NCBI GenBank assembly: GCA_902363625.1
Contig: CABJAS010000002.1
Span: forward strand, 186,001-250,000
Reading direction: 5' to 3'
DNA: 64,000 nt
Origin: Clostridiaceae bacterium
Lineage (GTDB): Bacteria; Bacillota_I; Bacilli_A; Erysipelotrichales; Coprobacillaceae
Shown here: positions 25,972-33,910 of the stretch, piece after piece
Layout: the number at the start of each line of letters is the position of its first letter
How positions within the stretch are numbered: position 1 is the stretch's first letter
Notes under the pieces: model-generated
The model's input: the letters and a program-made list of their open reading frames with translations, nothing else
Databases searched by the model: none
Told to the model about the DNA's origin: nothing
Made by a program: the position numbers and the translations under genes

Positions 25972-26634
25972 ATGAAACGAATTATGATCATTGAAGATGA
26001 TAAATTAATGCGTGATGAATTAGCTAAGCTGCTGCAAAGTCATGAATATGAAACCTACATTTGTGAGGATTTTGATACCGCCCATACACAGGCTAAGGAA
26101 GTAAATCCACATCTCATTCTACTGGATATCAATCTGATCGGGGTGAATGGCTTTACGATTTGCAAACGTATTCGCCGCCTGCTTAAAACACCTATTATTT
26201 TTGTAACCAGCCGCAATACTGATGAAGATGAACTAAACAGTATTATCAGTGGGGGAGATGACTTTATCGTTAAACCTTATAACAAGCTGATTTTATTAGA
26301 AAAAATAAAACGTCTGATTACCACGTTTGATCCTACTCATTTTAAGGAAATTAAGATTGATGAAGTGATATTAGATCTTCATCTGTCATTAATTAAATAT
26401 CAAGATCAGGAAGTAGAGTTAAGCCGCAATGAGTTTAAGATTATGTATTATCTTTTCTTAAATCCACATAAAGATATCAGTAAAGATGAGTTGATTGAAT
26501 ATTTATGGAATGATAAATTTTATGTTGATGAAAACATACTGAATGTAAATATGACACGTATTCGTAAAAAATTAGAAAGTATTAGCTTATTTGATTTTAT
26601 TAAAACTATTCATAAGAAGGGCTATCGCATATGA
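25972..26634 (+). CDS. OmpR-family response regulator, BceR type
   Basis: A 220-residue regulator with a receiver domain (acidic pair EDD near residue 8-10, phospho-acceptor in ILLDINLIG, conserved Lys in FIVKPYN) and a winged-helix output domain (LSRNEFKIMYYLFLN to MTRIRKKLE). A GAGGTGA site precedes the ATG. Its stop overlaps the kinase start as ATGA. The partner kinase and the downstream ABC transporter mark it as the regulator of a Bce-type peptide-resistance module. A TTACA-N4-TGTAA box at 27649 matches the known BceR site. Confidence 0.92.
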   Translation: MKRIMIIEDDKLMRDELAKLLQSHEYETYICEDFDTAHTQAKEVNPHLILLDINLIGVNGFTICKRIRRLLKTPIIFVTSRNTDEDELNSIISGGDDFIVKPYNKLILLEKIKRLITTFDPTHFKEIKIDEVILDLHLSLIKYQDQEVELSRNEFKIMYYLFLNPHKDISKDELIEYLWNDKFYVDENILNVNMTRIRKKLESISLFDFIKTIHKKGYRI

Positions 26635-27641
26635 AATTCAGACATTATTTAGAACAGCGCATTCGAGTAATCTTTCTGAACATTATACTGTTTATCTTCT
26701 TTGGCAGTTTCATGTTTACCCTTTATGATAGCTTTTCTCTCCTATTATTAATGGGAGGAGGGTGGTTCATCATTTTATTTATTTACTTTATGATCAGCTA
26801 TTCCCAACTAAAGCATCAGTACGATAAAATTGAACGTTTGGTTGATGATCTTGATCAGAAATATTTAGTGCATGAGATTATTGAAGAACCCCGTTTGCTG
26901 GAAGCAAAAGCGTATTATTATGCCCTCAAAAAAGGTTCAAAGGCAATGACCGATCAGGTCAGTGAAGCACGCCGCAGCAGTAAAGAATATCAGGAATATA
27001 TTGAAAGCTGGGTACATGAAATTAAAACACCTATTGCCGCTATTTCCTTACTTTGCGATAATACTCAAAACAAAGAATTAAAACAGCAGGTGAATAAGAT
27101 TGATCAGCTTGTCGAACAGGTTTTATTCTATGCCCGCAGTGATAATACACAAAATGATTATCTGATCAAAGAAACTACACTAGAAGAAATGATTCATCAA
27201 TCTTTGATTGACTTTAAAAATTTGATTCTTGGCAATCATATTCATCTTGAAATCCATGATCTGGATCAAACTGTATATACAGATGAAAAATGGATTCACT
27301 TTATATTGAATCAAATCCTCTCCAATGCCATCAAATATATGAAAGATGAACCGCGAGAATTAATGATCTATAGTGAAAAACATGAATATAATATCGATTT
27401 AATCATTAGAGACAGCGGAATAGGGATTGCCCCTCAGGAACTGCCGCGTGTCTTCAACGCCGGCTATACCGGTGATGACCGCAAGAAGGACCACGCCACC
27501 GGAATGGGATTATATATCAGCAAGAAATTATGTGACCGTTTAAACTTAGCATTGACTGTTGATTCTAAATTAGGCGAATATACCTGTGTTAAAATTACCT
27601 TTCCAATTGGAAAAGTTCATCAATTCAACCAAGAATCTTAA
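26631..27641 (+). CDS. Intramembrane-sensing histidine kinase, BceS type
   Basis: A 336-residue kinase with two membrane helices (about residues 13-33 and 38-56), almost no extracellular loop, and the H-box ESWVHEIKTPIAAISLL. The N-box NQILSNAIKYM and glycine boxes RDSGIGIAPQE and TGMGLYISKK complete the catalytic domain. Kinases of this type do not sense the drug directly but the activity of the partner ABC transporter. Its start overlaps the regulator stop by 4 bp. A hairpin with a T-run follows. Confidence 0.93.
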   Translation: MKFRHYLEQRIRVIFLNIILFIFFGSFMFTLYDSFSLLLLMGGGWFIILFIYFMISYSQLKHQYDKIERLVDDLDQKYLVHEIIEEPRLLEAKAYYYALKKGSKAMTDQVSEARRSSKEYQEYIESWVHEIKTPIAAISLLCDNTQNKELKQQVNKIDQLVEQVLFYARSDNTQNDYLIKETTLEEMIHQSLIDFKNLILGNHIHLEIHDLDQTVYTDEKWIHFILNQILSNAIKYMKDEPRELMIYSEKHEYNIDLIIRDSGIGIAPQELPRVFNAGYTGDDRKKDHATGMGLYISKKLCDRLNLALTVDSKLGEYTCVKITFPIGKVHQFNQES

Positions 27642-27647
27642 GAAGTT

Positions 27648-27672
27648 CTTACAAAAGTGTAAGGATTTTTTT
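27648..27672 (+). terminator. Terminator after the kinase gene, overlapping the operator
   Basis: CTTACA and TGTAAG pair around a 4-nt loop, followed after GA by seven Ts. The stem is short, so termination may be partial. Confidence 0.6.
27649..27662. promoter_or_regulatory. BceR-type operator TTACA-N4-TGTAA
   Basis: TTACAAAAGTGTAA matches the published consensus TnACA-N4-TGTAA of BceR-like regulators. It ends 23 bp before the -10 of the transporter promoter, an activator position. In RNA the same bases form the hairpin of a terminator. Confidence 0.75.
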
Positions 27673-27685
27673 CGTTTTTACTTGC

Positions 27686-27691
27686 TATAAT
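27686..27691 (+). promoter_or_regulatory. -10 element of the transporter promoter
   Basis: A perfect TATAAT lies 21 bp before the small membrane ORF. No good -35 is present, consistent with an activator-dependent promoter using the box just upstream. Confidence 0.6.
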
Positions 27692-27711
27692 AAGGGTGTA
27701 AAAGAAAGAAG

Positions 27712-27888
27712 ATGAAATTTATGAAAAAACATTATGTCCGTTCTATATTTTTTACCCTATTTGGCATGCTGTTATCTCTAATTATATTTATAATCGCATC
27801 ACCATTTATTCTGATCGATCGCTTATCTGCTTATTATAAACAGAATAAATCGGCAATGATGCCAATAAGGAGTAAAGTAAATGAATAA
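27712..27888 (+). CDS. Small membrane protein (58 residues) leading the bceAB-type operon
   Basis: Short ORF starting ATG at 27712 (an internal ATG at 27721 is also possible). It encodes a basic N-terminus (MKFMKKHYVRS), one hydrophobic helix (about residues 11-36, FFTLFGMLLSLIIFIIAS and onward) and a charged tail ending SKVNE. It lies between the regulated promoter and the ATPase gene and overlaps the ATPase start by 8 bp. The ribosome site AAAGAAAG is weak. I recognise no family. It could be an accessory or sensing peptide of the module, or a leader ORF. Confidence 0.55.
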   Translation: MKFMKKHYVRSIFFTLFGMLLSLIIFIIASPFILIDRLSAYYKQNKSAMMPIRSKVNE

Positions 27889-28648
27889 TTTACTACAAGT
27901 TAAAAATGTAGAAAAATACTATGGCAGTAAAAAGAATATTACAAAAGCGTTGGATGATGTCAGCTTTGACATTAATAAGAATGAATTTACAGGAATCATG
28001 GGATCCAGCGGCAGCGGTAAAACAACCTTACTGAATTGCATTGCGACTATTGATACAGTAAGCAGTGGATTTATTTATATGGATAATATTGATTTATCTG
28101 AGATAAAGGATAAAGATATTGCCCGTTTTCGACGTGAAAATATTGGCTTTATATTCCAAGACTTTAACTTGCTGGATACACTCACCATCAGTGAAAATAT
28201 TGCTTTATCTTTAATCATCAATAATATTGATACCAATAAAATTGATACACTGGTTCAGGAGTATGCTAAGAAATTAGGGATTGAAGATATCTTAGATAAA
28301 TTTCCCTATGAAGTATCGGGAGGACAGAAACAGCGCTGTGCCTGTGCAAGAGCTTTAATCAATCATCCAAAATTAGTATTAGCGGATGAACCGACCGGAG
28401 CGTTAGATTCTCATTCTGCCGGACTGCTTTTAGAAGCTATGAAAACAATGAATGAAAAATTAGGAGCGACAATCCTGATGGTAACTCATGATGCCTTCAG
28501 TGCCAGTTATTGTAAACGAATACTGTTTTTAAAAGATGGGAAAATATTTAATGAGCTTGTCAAAGGCGATAAAACCCGCCGACAGTTCTTTGAAGAAATA
28601 CTGGATGTTTTAGCGACTTTAGGCGGAGATCATACAAATGTTAAGTAA
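27881..28648 (+). CDS. ABC transporter ATPase, BceA type
   Basis: A 255-residue ATPase with Walker A GSSGSGKTTLL, Q-loop FIFQDFNLLD, signature VSGGQKQRCACARAL and Walker B LVLADEPTGALDS. It forms the motor of a peptide-antibiotic resistance transporter with the large permease encoded next. The start has AAGGAG 9 bases upstream. Its last codons overlap the permease start by 11 bp. Confidence 0.92.
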   Translation: MNNLLQVKNVEKYYGSKKNITKALDDVSFDINKNEFTGIMGSSGSGKTTLLNCIATIDTVSSGFIYMDNIDLSEIKDKDIARFRRENIGFIFQDFNLLDTLTISENIALSLIINNIDTNKIDTLVQEYAKKLGIEDILDKFPYEVSGGQKQRCACARALINHPKLVLADEPTGALDSHSAGLLLEAMKTMNEKLGATILMVTHDAFSASYCKRILFLKDGKIFNELVKGDKTRRQFFEEILDVLATLGGDHTNVK

Positions 28649-30617
28649 ATTAGCATTACGCAACGCCAAGCGCTGCTTTAAAGACTATCTCATCTACCTC
28701 ATTACACTTATTATAGCGTTTGCTTTAATCTTCTCATTTAATTTAATAGTTTTTACTGATGATATTATTGAACTCAGTACAAATATGGACAGCTTCTTGT
28801 TAATGATTGTCTTTATCAGTATTCTGATTGTTCTTATTATCGGTCTGCTCATCAACTACATGAATAAGTTTATTTTTGAAAAGCGCAGTCGGGAATTAGG
28901 TACTTATCTTTTATTAGGGGTAGAAAAGAAAAGCATTTCCCGTATGTTTTTGATCGAACAATTAATTTTAGGTGTAGTATCTCTATTAATTGCCTTAGTG
29001 ATTGGCTTATTTTTAAGCCAAGTCTTTGTTGCCATTATTATGAATATCTTCGAACTGCCTTACATCGTTAAGTTTAATTTGACGTATGAAGCAATCGGAC
29101 TAACGATTATTTATTTTCTATCTATTTATATGGTTGTCTTATTCCGATCAAGCCGACGTATCAAGAAAATGAATATACATGATCTTATTTATTTTGATAA
29201 AGTAAATGAAACTTCTTTATTTCAAAAGAAAATCTACCGTAATATTATCTTTGTCATTGCGGTCGTTCTAGGAATTTGGGGATTATATATCTTTCAAGGC
29301 ATCTTTGGTCCAAACGCTGAAACTTTCTATTTTCCGGATTTCTTGCTGTCAATACTTTTATTGATTGTCAGCATCTATGGGGTTTCAATGACATTACCGC
29401 ATTTTTTAATGTCCGTCATTCTTAAAAACAAAAGAATAAAATATAAACATGACCATTTGTTTATTCTTCGTAATATTACATCTAAAATTAATACGATTGG
29501 TCTTACCATCGGAACCATTACGTTACTAATTGCGTTAACGTTAGTCAGCACCAATGTCAGTAATCTGTTTACACAGGCTATGACTTTCCAAAATGATCAG
29601 CAGCTGCCCTATGACATCTTAGTGCATAATGCCTATGACAATGCTGATTTCACAAAAGCACTGGATCTTATTGAGGATCATTATACGATTGAAGATCAGG
29701 CTGTTTTTAAAGTGTATACAGATCGTTCCATCTATTTTTCACAATTTATCGCTGATGAACTCCAAAGCTACGACTCAGTTAATAATTATATTTCTCTAAG
29801 TGACTATAATCGCATTACTGCTCTTTTAGGAATGGCACCCATCACTTTGAATGAAGATGAATATTTCATTAACTGTAGCCGCAATGTTCTCCCTGTTTTG
29901 TTAAGAAACAAAGATCAGTTTGTATTGATTCATCCTAATAAAACGACTATGCATATTAAAGAGGTAGTCAGTGATCATTTTACTTCTGCTTGGGCGGATT
30001 ATTCTGTTGTCATCATCGTTCCGGATTCCTTTGTTGAAGGAATGGAAATCATTAATACGAATCTAGCTGTTAATACAGTGGAAGAAACAACTGAAGCTTT
30101 TTTCTATGAAAGTTCTCAGGTGATTGACCATAACGCTACTAAAGAAATGAATGAGGATGGATCATATTTATTCTATGTGCTGAATACAATTCAAGTACGA
30201 GGCTATTATCTTACCCAAAATCGTTCGGCGATTACCATTATGGGATTCTCACTTCTTTATATATCCTTTATCTTTACTGCTGTTACAGGAACTATTCTTG
30301 CTATTCAATGTCTAAGTGATTCTACTAAATACAAATTCCGTTACAATTTACTAAGTCAGCTTGGATTAAGTAAAGACGACATCCACCGCACTATTTTTAA
30401 ACAATTAGCTTTAACCTTCCTATACCCGCTAATCTATCCGATTATTATATGCATTTCCACAGGATTATCCATCAATCAATTATTCCTTCAAGTCTTACCT
30501 AACTCCTATGTTATTTGGGAAACGATGGGATTAGCGGGACTTATGTTTGGAACAATCTATATTGTTTATTTCATTACAACTTATATTGAGTTTAAAAATA
30601 ACCTCGGAATCAAATAA
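28638..30617 (+). CDS. ABC transporter permease, BceB type
   Basis: A 659-residue FtsX-family permease. It starts MLSKLALRNAKRCFKDYLIY, has about ten membrane helices, and a large outside domain of about 200 residues between the seventh and eighth (about residues 315-520), the hallmark of BceB-like proteins, which free lipid II-cycle targets from bacitracin, nisin or defensin-like peptides. It forms the sensory complex with the adjacent kinase. The exact drug cannot be predicted. Confidence 0.92.
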   Translation: MLSKLALRNAKRCFKDYLIYLITLIIAFALIFSFNLIVFTDDIIELSTNMDSFLLMIVFISILIVLIIGLLINYMNKFIFEKRSRELGTYLLLGVEKKSISRMFLIEQLILGVVSLLIALVIGLFLSQVFVAIIMNIFELPYIVKFNLTYEAIGLTIIYFLSIYMVVLFRSSRRIKKMNIHDLIYFDKVNETSLFQKKIYRNIIFVIAVVLGIWGLYIFQGIFGPNAETFYFPDFLLSILLLIVSIYGVSMTLPHFLMSVILKNKRIKYKHDHLFILRNITSKINTIGLTIGTITLLIALTLVSTNVSNLFTQAMTFQNDQQLPYDILVHNAYDNADFTKALDLIEDHYTIEDQAVFKVYTDRSIYFSQFIADELQSYDSVNNYISLSDYNRITALLGMAPITLNEDEYFINCSRNVLPVLLRNKDQFVLIHPNKTTMHIKEVVSDHFTSAWADYSVVIIVPDSFVEGMEIINTNLAVNTVEETTEAFFYESSQVIDHNATKEMNEDGSYLFYVLNTIQVRGYYLTQNRSAITIMGFSLLYISFIFTAVTGTILAIQCLSDSTKYKFRYNLLSQLGLSKDDIHRTIFKQLALTFLYPLIYPIIICISTGLSINQLFLQVLPNSYVIWETMGLAGLMFGTIYIVYFITTYIEFKNNLGIK

Positions 30618-30711
30618 TGTAACCGCTTTAATTAATAGTGGCAATTTGTAAAGAAACTTGTTATAATTTAATCGATTTAGATACAATCATTTGACTTTGG
30701 AGGGCTGTATA

Positions 30712-30933
30712 GTGAAACGTCTAATAAAGGAAAATAAAGGTGAATTCTTAATCTTTATAACCCTTATCGGTTTCTTATTAGTGAATAGTATCATTGATAA
30801 AATTACCGTCGTACAAGTTAGCGGCTTCTTGTTAATCCTGATTGCGGGATTATTGAGAATTCTTGTATTTAATAAACTGTGCAAGCAGAATCAAAAAACC
30901 GTTAATGATTACATCCACATTGAAAAAAGCTAG
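30712..30933 (+). CDS. Small membrane protein, unknown (GTG start)
   Basis: A 73-residue protein. I choose the GTG at 30712 (MKRLIKENKGEFLIFITLIG) because GGAGG lies 9 bases before it; the ATG-less extension upstream contains this site. It has two hydrophobic helices (about residues 12-30 and 36-54) and a polar tail. A TATAAT lies at 30662-30667. It forms a single-gene unit after the Bce-type permease. No family recognised. Confidence 0.65.
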   Translation: MKRLIKENKGEFLIFITLIGFLLVNSIIDKITVVQVSGFLLILIAGLLRILVFNKLCKQNQKTVNDYIHIEKS

Positions 30934-30955
30934 CCGATTGGCTAGCTTTATTACT
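30927..30955 (+). terminator. Terminator after the 73-residue membrane protein
   Basis: AAGCTAGCC and GGCTAGCTT form a perfect 9-bp stem with a 4-nt loop, followed by a T-rich tract; it overlaps the stop codon. Confidence 0.88.
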
Positions 30956-31089
30956 TTAATAAAAAAGAACCTATAAAGGCGCTTTTTTGTGTATTTGTTA
31001 CGGGAAAACAAATACTATTATAGATATTTGGGACAAGCATAGTATAGCATATTCCCTAGCAAGTTTTTTTCATATTTTGTAAATTCAGT

Positions 31090-31809
31090 TTATTTGTTTT
31101 TCATCACCATTTTAATTTCAAAGCAGTTAATTTCATTTACTATGCCTTTAAAATAATAATGAAAATCATCATGATACATGAATAAACTGACTTTTTCATT
31201 AGGGGCAATTTCATGTTTGAAAAAAATATCGACTGTATGAATAAACTGATCTTTAAATATGGTATAATCCATTAGATCACATGCCCATTCCAAGTAACGG
31301 GCATTATTCATATGCTGATTTGTATCAATATCACTGTAGCGAACTATTCTTTCTTCTACTAATTGATAAGGGATTTCCTCGGTAATTTCTTGAGGTATGG
31401 CAATTTCTTCCTTGACTGATGTAATCTCCGGAAAATCAATTCCCACACGCTTAGGCATCGTAATTCTTCTTTTCTTTAGATCCAGTAAAGTCCATATGGA
31501 AGAAGCCTTCATGATGGGCTGATCCTCCTTAAGCAACTGATAGTAGCGTGGAAAGATCACTTTCGAAGCAAAACCGGGATAAGTCAATAACTGATAATCT
31601 CCTGCGGTGATTGGTTCTTCTATTTCTAAATGCATCTTTGAAAGTACCCAGCCATATTGTTCAATCAAGCTTTCATTCCACACATTCAGCATCACGGCAT
31701 GGGTTGTCGCAACATTGGATAACACATCGAATAAATGGGATAACTTTAATTTTCCTGTATAATCTACATTCTGATAATTAATCTCAAAATCTTTTTTATA
31801 TTCTAACAT
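31090..31809 (-). CDS. Acyl-ACP thioesterase
   Basis: A 239-residue double hot-dog thioesterase of the FatA/FatB-like bacterial family (Pfam Acyl-ACP_TE). It would release free fatty acids from acyl-ACP. The typical segments are FPRYYQLL, SIWTLLDLKKRRI and, in the second domain, RYSDIDTNQHMNNARYLEW, which holds the conserved Asn/His region. It is a single-gene unit, 19 kb from the fab operon. A degenerate FabT-like palindrome lies at 31831-31846, 22 bp before its start codon. Confidence 0.88.
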   Translation of the reverse strand: MLEYKKDFEINYQNVDYTGKLKLSHLFDVLSNVATTHAVMLNVWNESLIEQYGWVLSKMHLEIEEPITAGDYQLLTYPGFASKVIFPRYYQLLKEDQPIMKASSIWTLLDLKKRRITMPKRVGIDFPEITSVKEEIAIPQEITEEIPYQLVEERIVRYSDIDTNQHMNNARYLEWACDLMDYTIFKDQFIHTVDIFFKHEIAPNEKVSLFMYHDDFHYYFKGIVNEINCFEIKMVMKNK

Positions 31810-31984
31810 TTTTTCATTCCTTTCTATAAAAGTTTGTATTTTAAATCACATCAGCATAAAATTGCGGTTATTTTACATAAAAGGCACTAATAATAGTAAA
31901 ATTATATCATTTTTTTATAAAAAATATAGGATTTATTCAAAATATTTTGTATAATGGATGATAGGTATTGAAAGGAAGGTTTTT

Positions 31985-32500
31985 ATGGATAATTTAGGAA
32001 ATATTGGAAATATACTTAACCAAGTCATTCCTTTTGTGATTATGGCCTTTTTGGTTTATTTCTCATTAGTTGTTTGGTCATGTATCATTGGAACTATAAA
32101 ACAAAGACGCCAAGACAACAGTTTAGAGCCTTGCATGTCGAAAGCCGGGAATATTATTTACGGCATTGCATCTGTTCTATATATCATACTGTGGGGATTC
32201 TCAATTTATTATTTTGTTATCCTACTGAATATTAAATCAGGGATTATTACAGCCCTGGGAGCATTTAACGGGATTACCATCTATACATTGGTATATGCTA
32301 TGTTTATTCAGGATTTCATTCACGTTGGACGTAAAAAACTAATTATGGGAAATCGTTTATTTGAATATCGTCGAATGAAAAAAATTGCCTATCCAAAAAA
32401 ACATAAAGCAAGTTTTATCTATGGACAAAAAGAATATATCTTTTCTACACGTTTCGTAGATGTTACAAAATTAAAAAAACATCTGACAAAAGTAAAATAG
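31985..32500 (+). CDS. Hypothetical membrane protein
   Basis: A 171-residue protein, not recognised. The start is the ATG at 31985 (MDNLGNIGNILNQVIPFVIM) with AAAGGAAGG upstream. Three membrane helices are likely (about residues 12-36, 57-80 and 85-107), followed by a basic cytosolic tail of about 60 residues ending in Lys-rich sequence. It is transcribed alone and ends at a strong hairpin. Confidence 0.7.
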   Translation: MDNLGNIGNILNQVIPFVIMAFLVYFSLVVWSCIIGTIKQRRQDNSLEPCMSKAGNIIYGIASVLYIILWGFSIYYFVILLNIKSGIITALGAFNGITIYTLVYAMFIQDFIHVGRKKLIMGNRLFEYRRMKKIAYPKKHKASFIYGQKEYIFSTRFVDVTKLKKHLTKVK

Positions 32501-32534
32501 GCTATAACGAGCAAATATCGTTATAACCTTTTTT
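32499..32534. terminator. Terminator between convergent genes
   Basis: TATAACGA and TCGTTATA pair around a 7-nt loop with a G-C extension and TTTTTT after it on the plus strand. Confidence 0.82.
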
Positions 32535-32536
32535 AT

Positions 32537-33226
32537 TTAGTCTCCTACTCCAAAATCTGTTGGCTCATATAAAAAATCATAGCGTGGATCGTCCTTAAGA
32601 TATGCATATTGATGCATGAACCATTCCACTAATCCATCGTCTCTTTTAATTGAGGTTGTGTTATTGCGGTAGATACTGATCGTACCATGATTAAAATTAG
32701 CTTGGAGGATATCCATATCTCTCTTTATCATTTCCTGTGTCTGCCCCTGAATGCCAACCATTAAACAAGGAGAATCAAAATATTGTTTTAGTTCTTCAAT
32801 AGATGTAAAAGCTGCATTCTTATTTAAAACATGATTACGGAAATGTTCATCGAATGTTTCTACCCCAATTTTACATATCACACGAATTCCAAAGTAATCT
32901 TTCATTTCTTTTACTTTTTGATGATACAGCCAGTGACTTTCAAAAAATAAAGTATGAATTTTTTTATCTTTAATAATCTCTTTGATCCTTTGCAGTGTTT
33001 CTTTTGGCAATTCAAAAATACTGGCAGAATCAATCACCTCTAAAACACCATATTTTCCGGTCACCTGATCTAATACTTCATTGTTGATCTTCAGCATTTC
33101 TTCATTGCATGTAGAATTATCTTCAATATAATCACAAAAGCTGCATTTCGACCAGATACATGGTTGAGCTTTAAGCAAGACAATTTCTCTTTTTATTTTA
33201 TCGGTTATTTCGCTGTAGCGTTCCAT
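32537..33226 (-). CDS. QueL-like radical SAM protein (queuine lyase family)
   Basis: A 229-residue protein starting at the ATG at 33226 (MERYSEITDKIKREIVLLKA) with GGGGGA upstream. The cysteine cluster is PCIWSKCSFCDYIED, giving C-x4-C-x2-C rather than the classic C-x3-C-x2-C of radical SAM enzymes. It overlaps by 22 bp the preceding ECF S component, which is controlled by a preQ1-I riboswitch. From the Clostridioides difficile queuine-salvage work, a radical SAM enzyme in such a cassette (QueL) converts queuine to preQ1. I infer the same role. Other radical SAM functions remain possible. Confidence 0.68.
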   Translation of the reverse strand: MERYSEITDKIKREIVLLKAQPCIWSKCSFCDYIEDNSTCNEEMLKINNEVLDQVTGKYGVLEVIDSASIFELPKETLQRIKEIIKDKKIHTLFFESHWLYHQKVKEMKDYFGIRVICKIGVETFDEHFRNHVLNKNAAFTSIEELKQYFDSPCLMVGIQGQTQEMIKRDMDILQANFNHGTISIYRNNTTSIKRDDGLVEWFMHQYAYLKDDPRYDFLYEPTDFGVGD

Positions 33227-33768
33227 TTTATCCCCCACTTTTCTTTTAGTTTTCCTTTTTCAATAACGAGCTTCGCTATAAAATAAGCGATCGCTTTATC
33301 GGTGCAGTCGGTGATGACTTGAACAAGCAGGACACTGACGACTAAATGAAGTCCAGCTTTATTTAATAATAAAGCAAAGATGCCGCTGCTTGAAGATGTG
33401 ATACCACCAAATAATCCGGCAGTGATCATGGCACTCGCTAAAGAAGTCGGTAATCCGATCATCATTATTCCTAATGGCATCCTTTTTCCTTTCAGCCAAT
33501 GGGCATGGTATAAAATGCCGGCAAAGAACCCTGTCAGCAGCTGTGTTGGTGCATAGTAAAAGGAATACATATCAAATAATATACCACTTGTAAGGCTTCC
33601 TAAAACCCCTGTAATCATGGCATATTTAGGACCTAATAAAAGAGCGGCTAAAAGTGTCCCGATGGAATCCATATAAAAGGGAATAGATAAACTCATTGCG
33701 ATGTAAGCCCCTACCACATTCAGCATGATTCCTACAGTAATAACAATTTGTACTTTAAATTTTTTCAT
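33205..33768 (-). CDS. ECF transporter S component, likely for a queuosine precursor
   Basis: A 187-residue membrane protein with five or six helices, starting at the ATG at 33768 (MKKFKVQIVITVGIMLNVVG) after AAAGGAA. The segments GPKYAMITGVLGSLTSGILFD and the C-terminal TDKAIAYFIAKLVI are typical of energy-coupling-factor substrate-binding subunits; no ATPase or T subunit lies nearby, so it would share a general EcfAAT module. The preQ1-I riboswitch in its leader and the QueL-like gene after it indicate queuine, queuosine or preQ1 as substrate. Confidence 0.83.
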   Translation of the reverse strand: MKKFKVQIVITVGIMLNVVGAYIAMSLSIPFYMDSIGTLLAALLLGPKYAMITGVLGSLTSGILFDMYSFYYAPTQLLTGFFAGILYHAHWLKGKRMPLGIMMIGLPTSLASAMITAGLFGGITSSSSGIFALLLNKAGLHLVVSVLLVQVITDCTDKAIAYFIAKLVIEKGKLKEKWGIKWNATAK

Positions 33769-33791
33769 TTTTGTTCCTTTCTTTAAGGAAA

Positions 33792-33820
33792 CAAAAAACA
33801 TGCCTAAAGAAAGCATGTTT
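33792..33820 (-). terminator. Riboswitch-controlled terminator
   Basis: AAACATGC and GCATGTTT pair around a 9-nt loop and are followed by Ts on the minus strand. It lies between the preQ1 aptamer and the transporter start codon, so it is the probable expression platform. Confidence 0.8.
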
Positions 33821-33830
33821 ATGCGTTTAT

Positions 33831-33867
33831 CCTTAGTATTTTTATACTGGGTGGCTATCGAACCAGT
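33831..33867 (-). ncRNA. preQ1-I riboswitch aptamer
   Basis: Read on the minus strand: stem ACTGG, loop TTCGATAGCCAC, closing CCAGT, then an A-rich tail TATAAAAATACTAAGGA. This matches the preQ1 class I layout (P1 stem, C-containing binding loop, A-rich tail ending ACTAAGG). It precedes a terminator and the S-component gene, so preQ1 binding would switch the transporter off. Confidence 0.88.
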
Positions 33868-33910
33868 GTCATTTAATTCTTTAAAACAATAGCATATTTT
33901 TAACAAATAA

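Noticed and set aside
30956..31089. A-rich/T-rich weak hairpin near 30960-30988 as terminator of the thioesterase gene
   Set aside because: The arms are only poly-A and poly-T with a long loop; not convincing enough to list.
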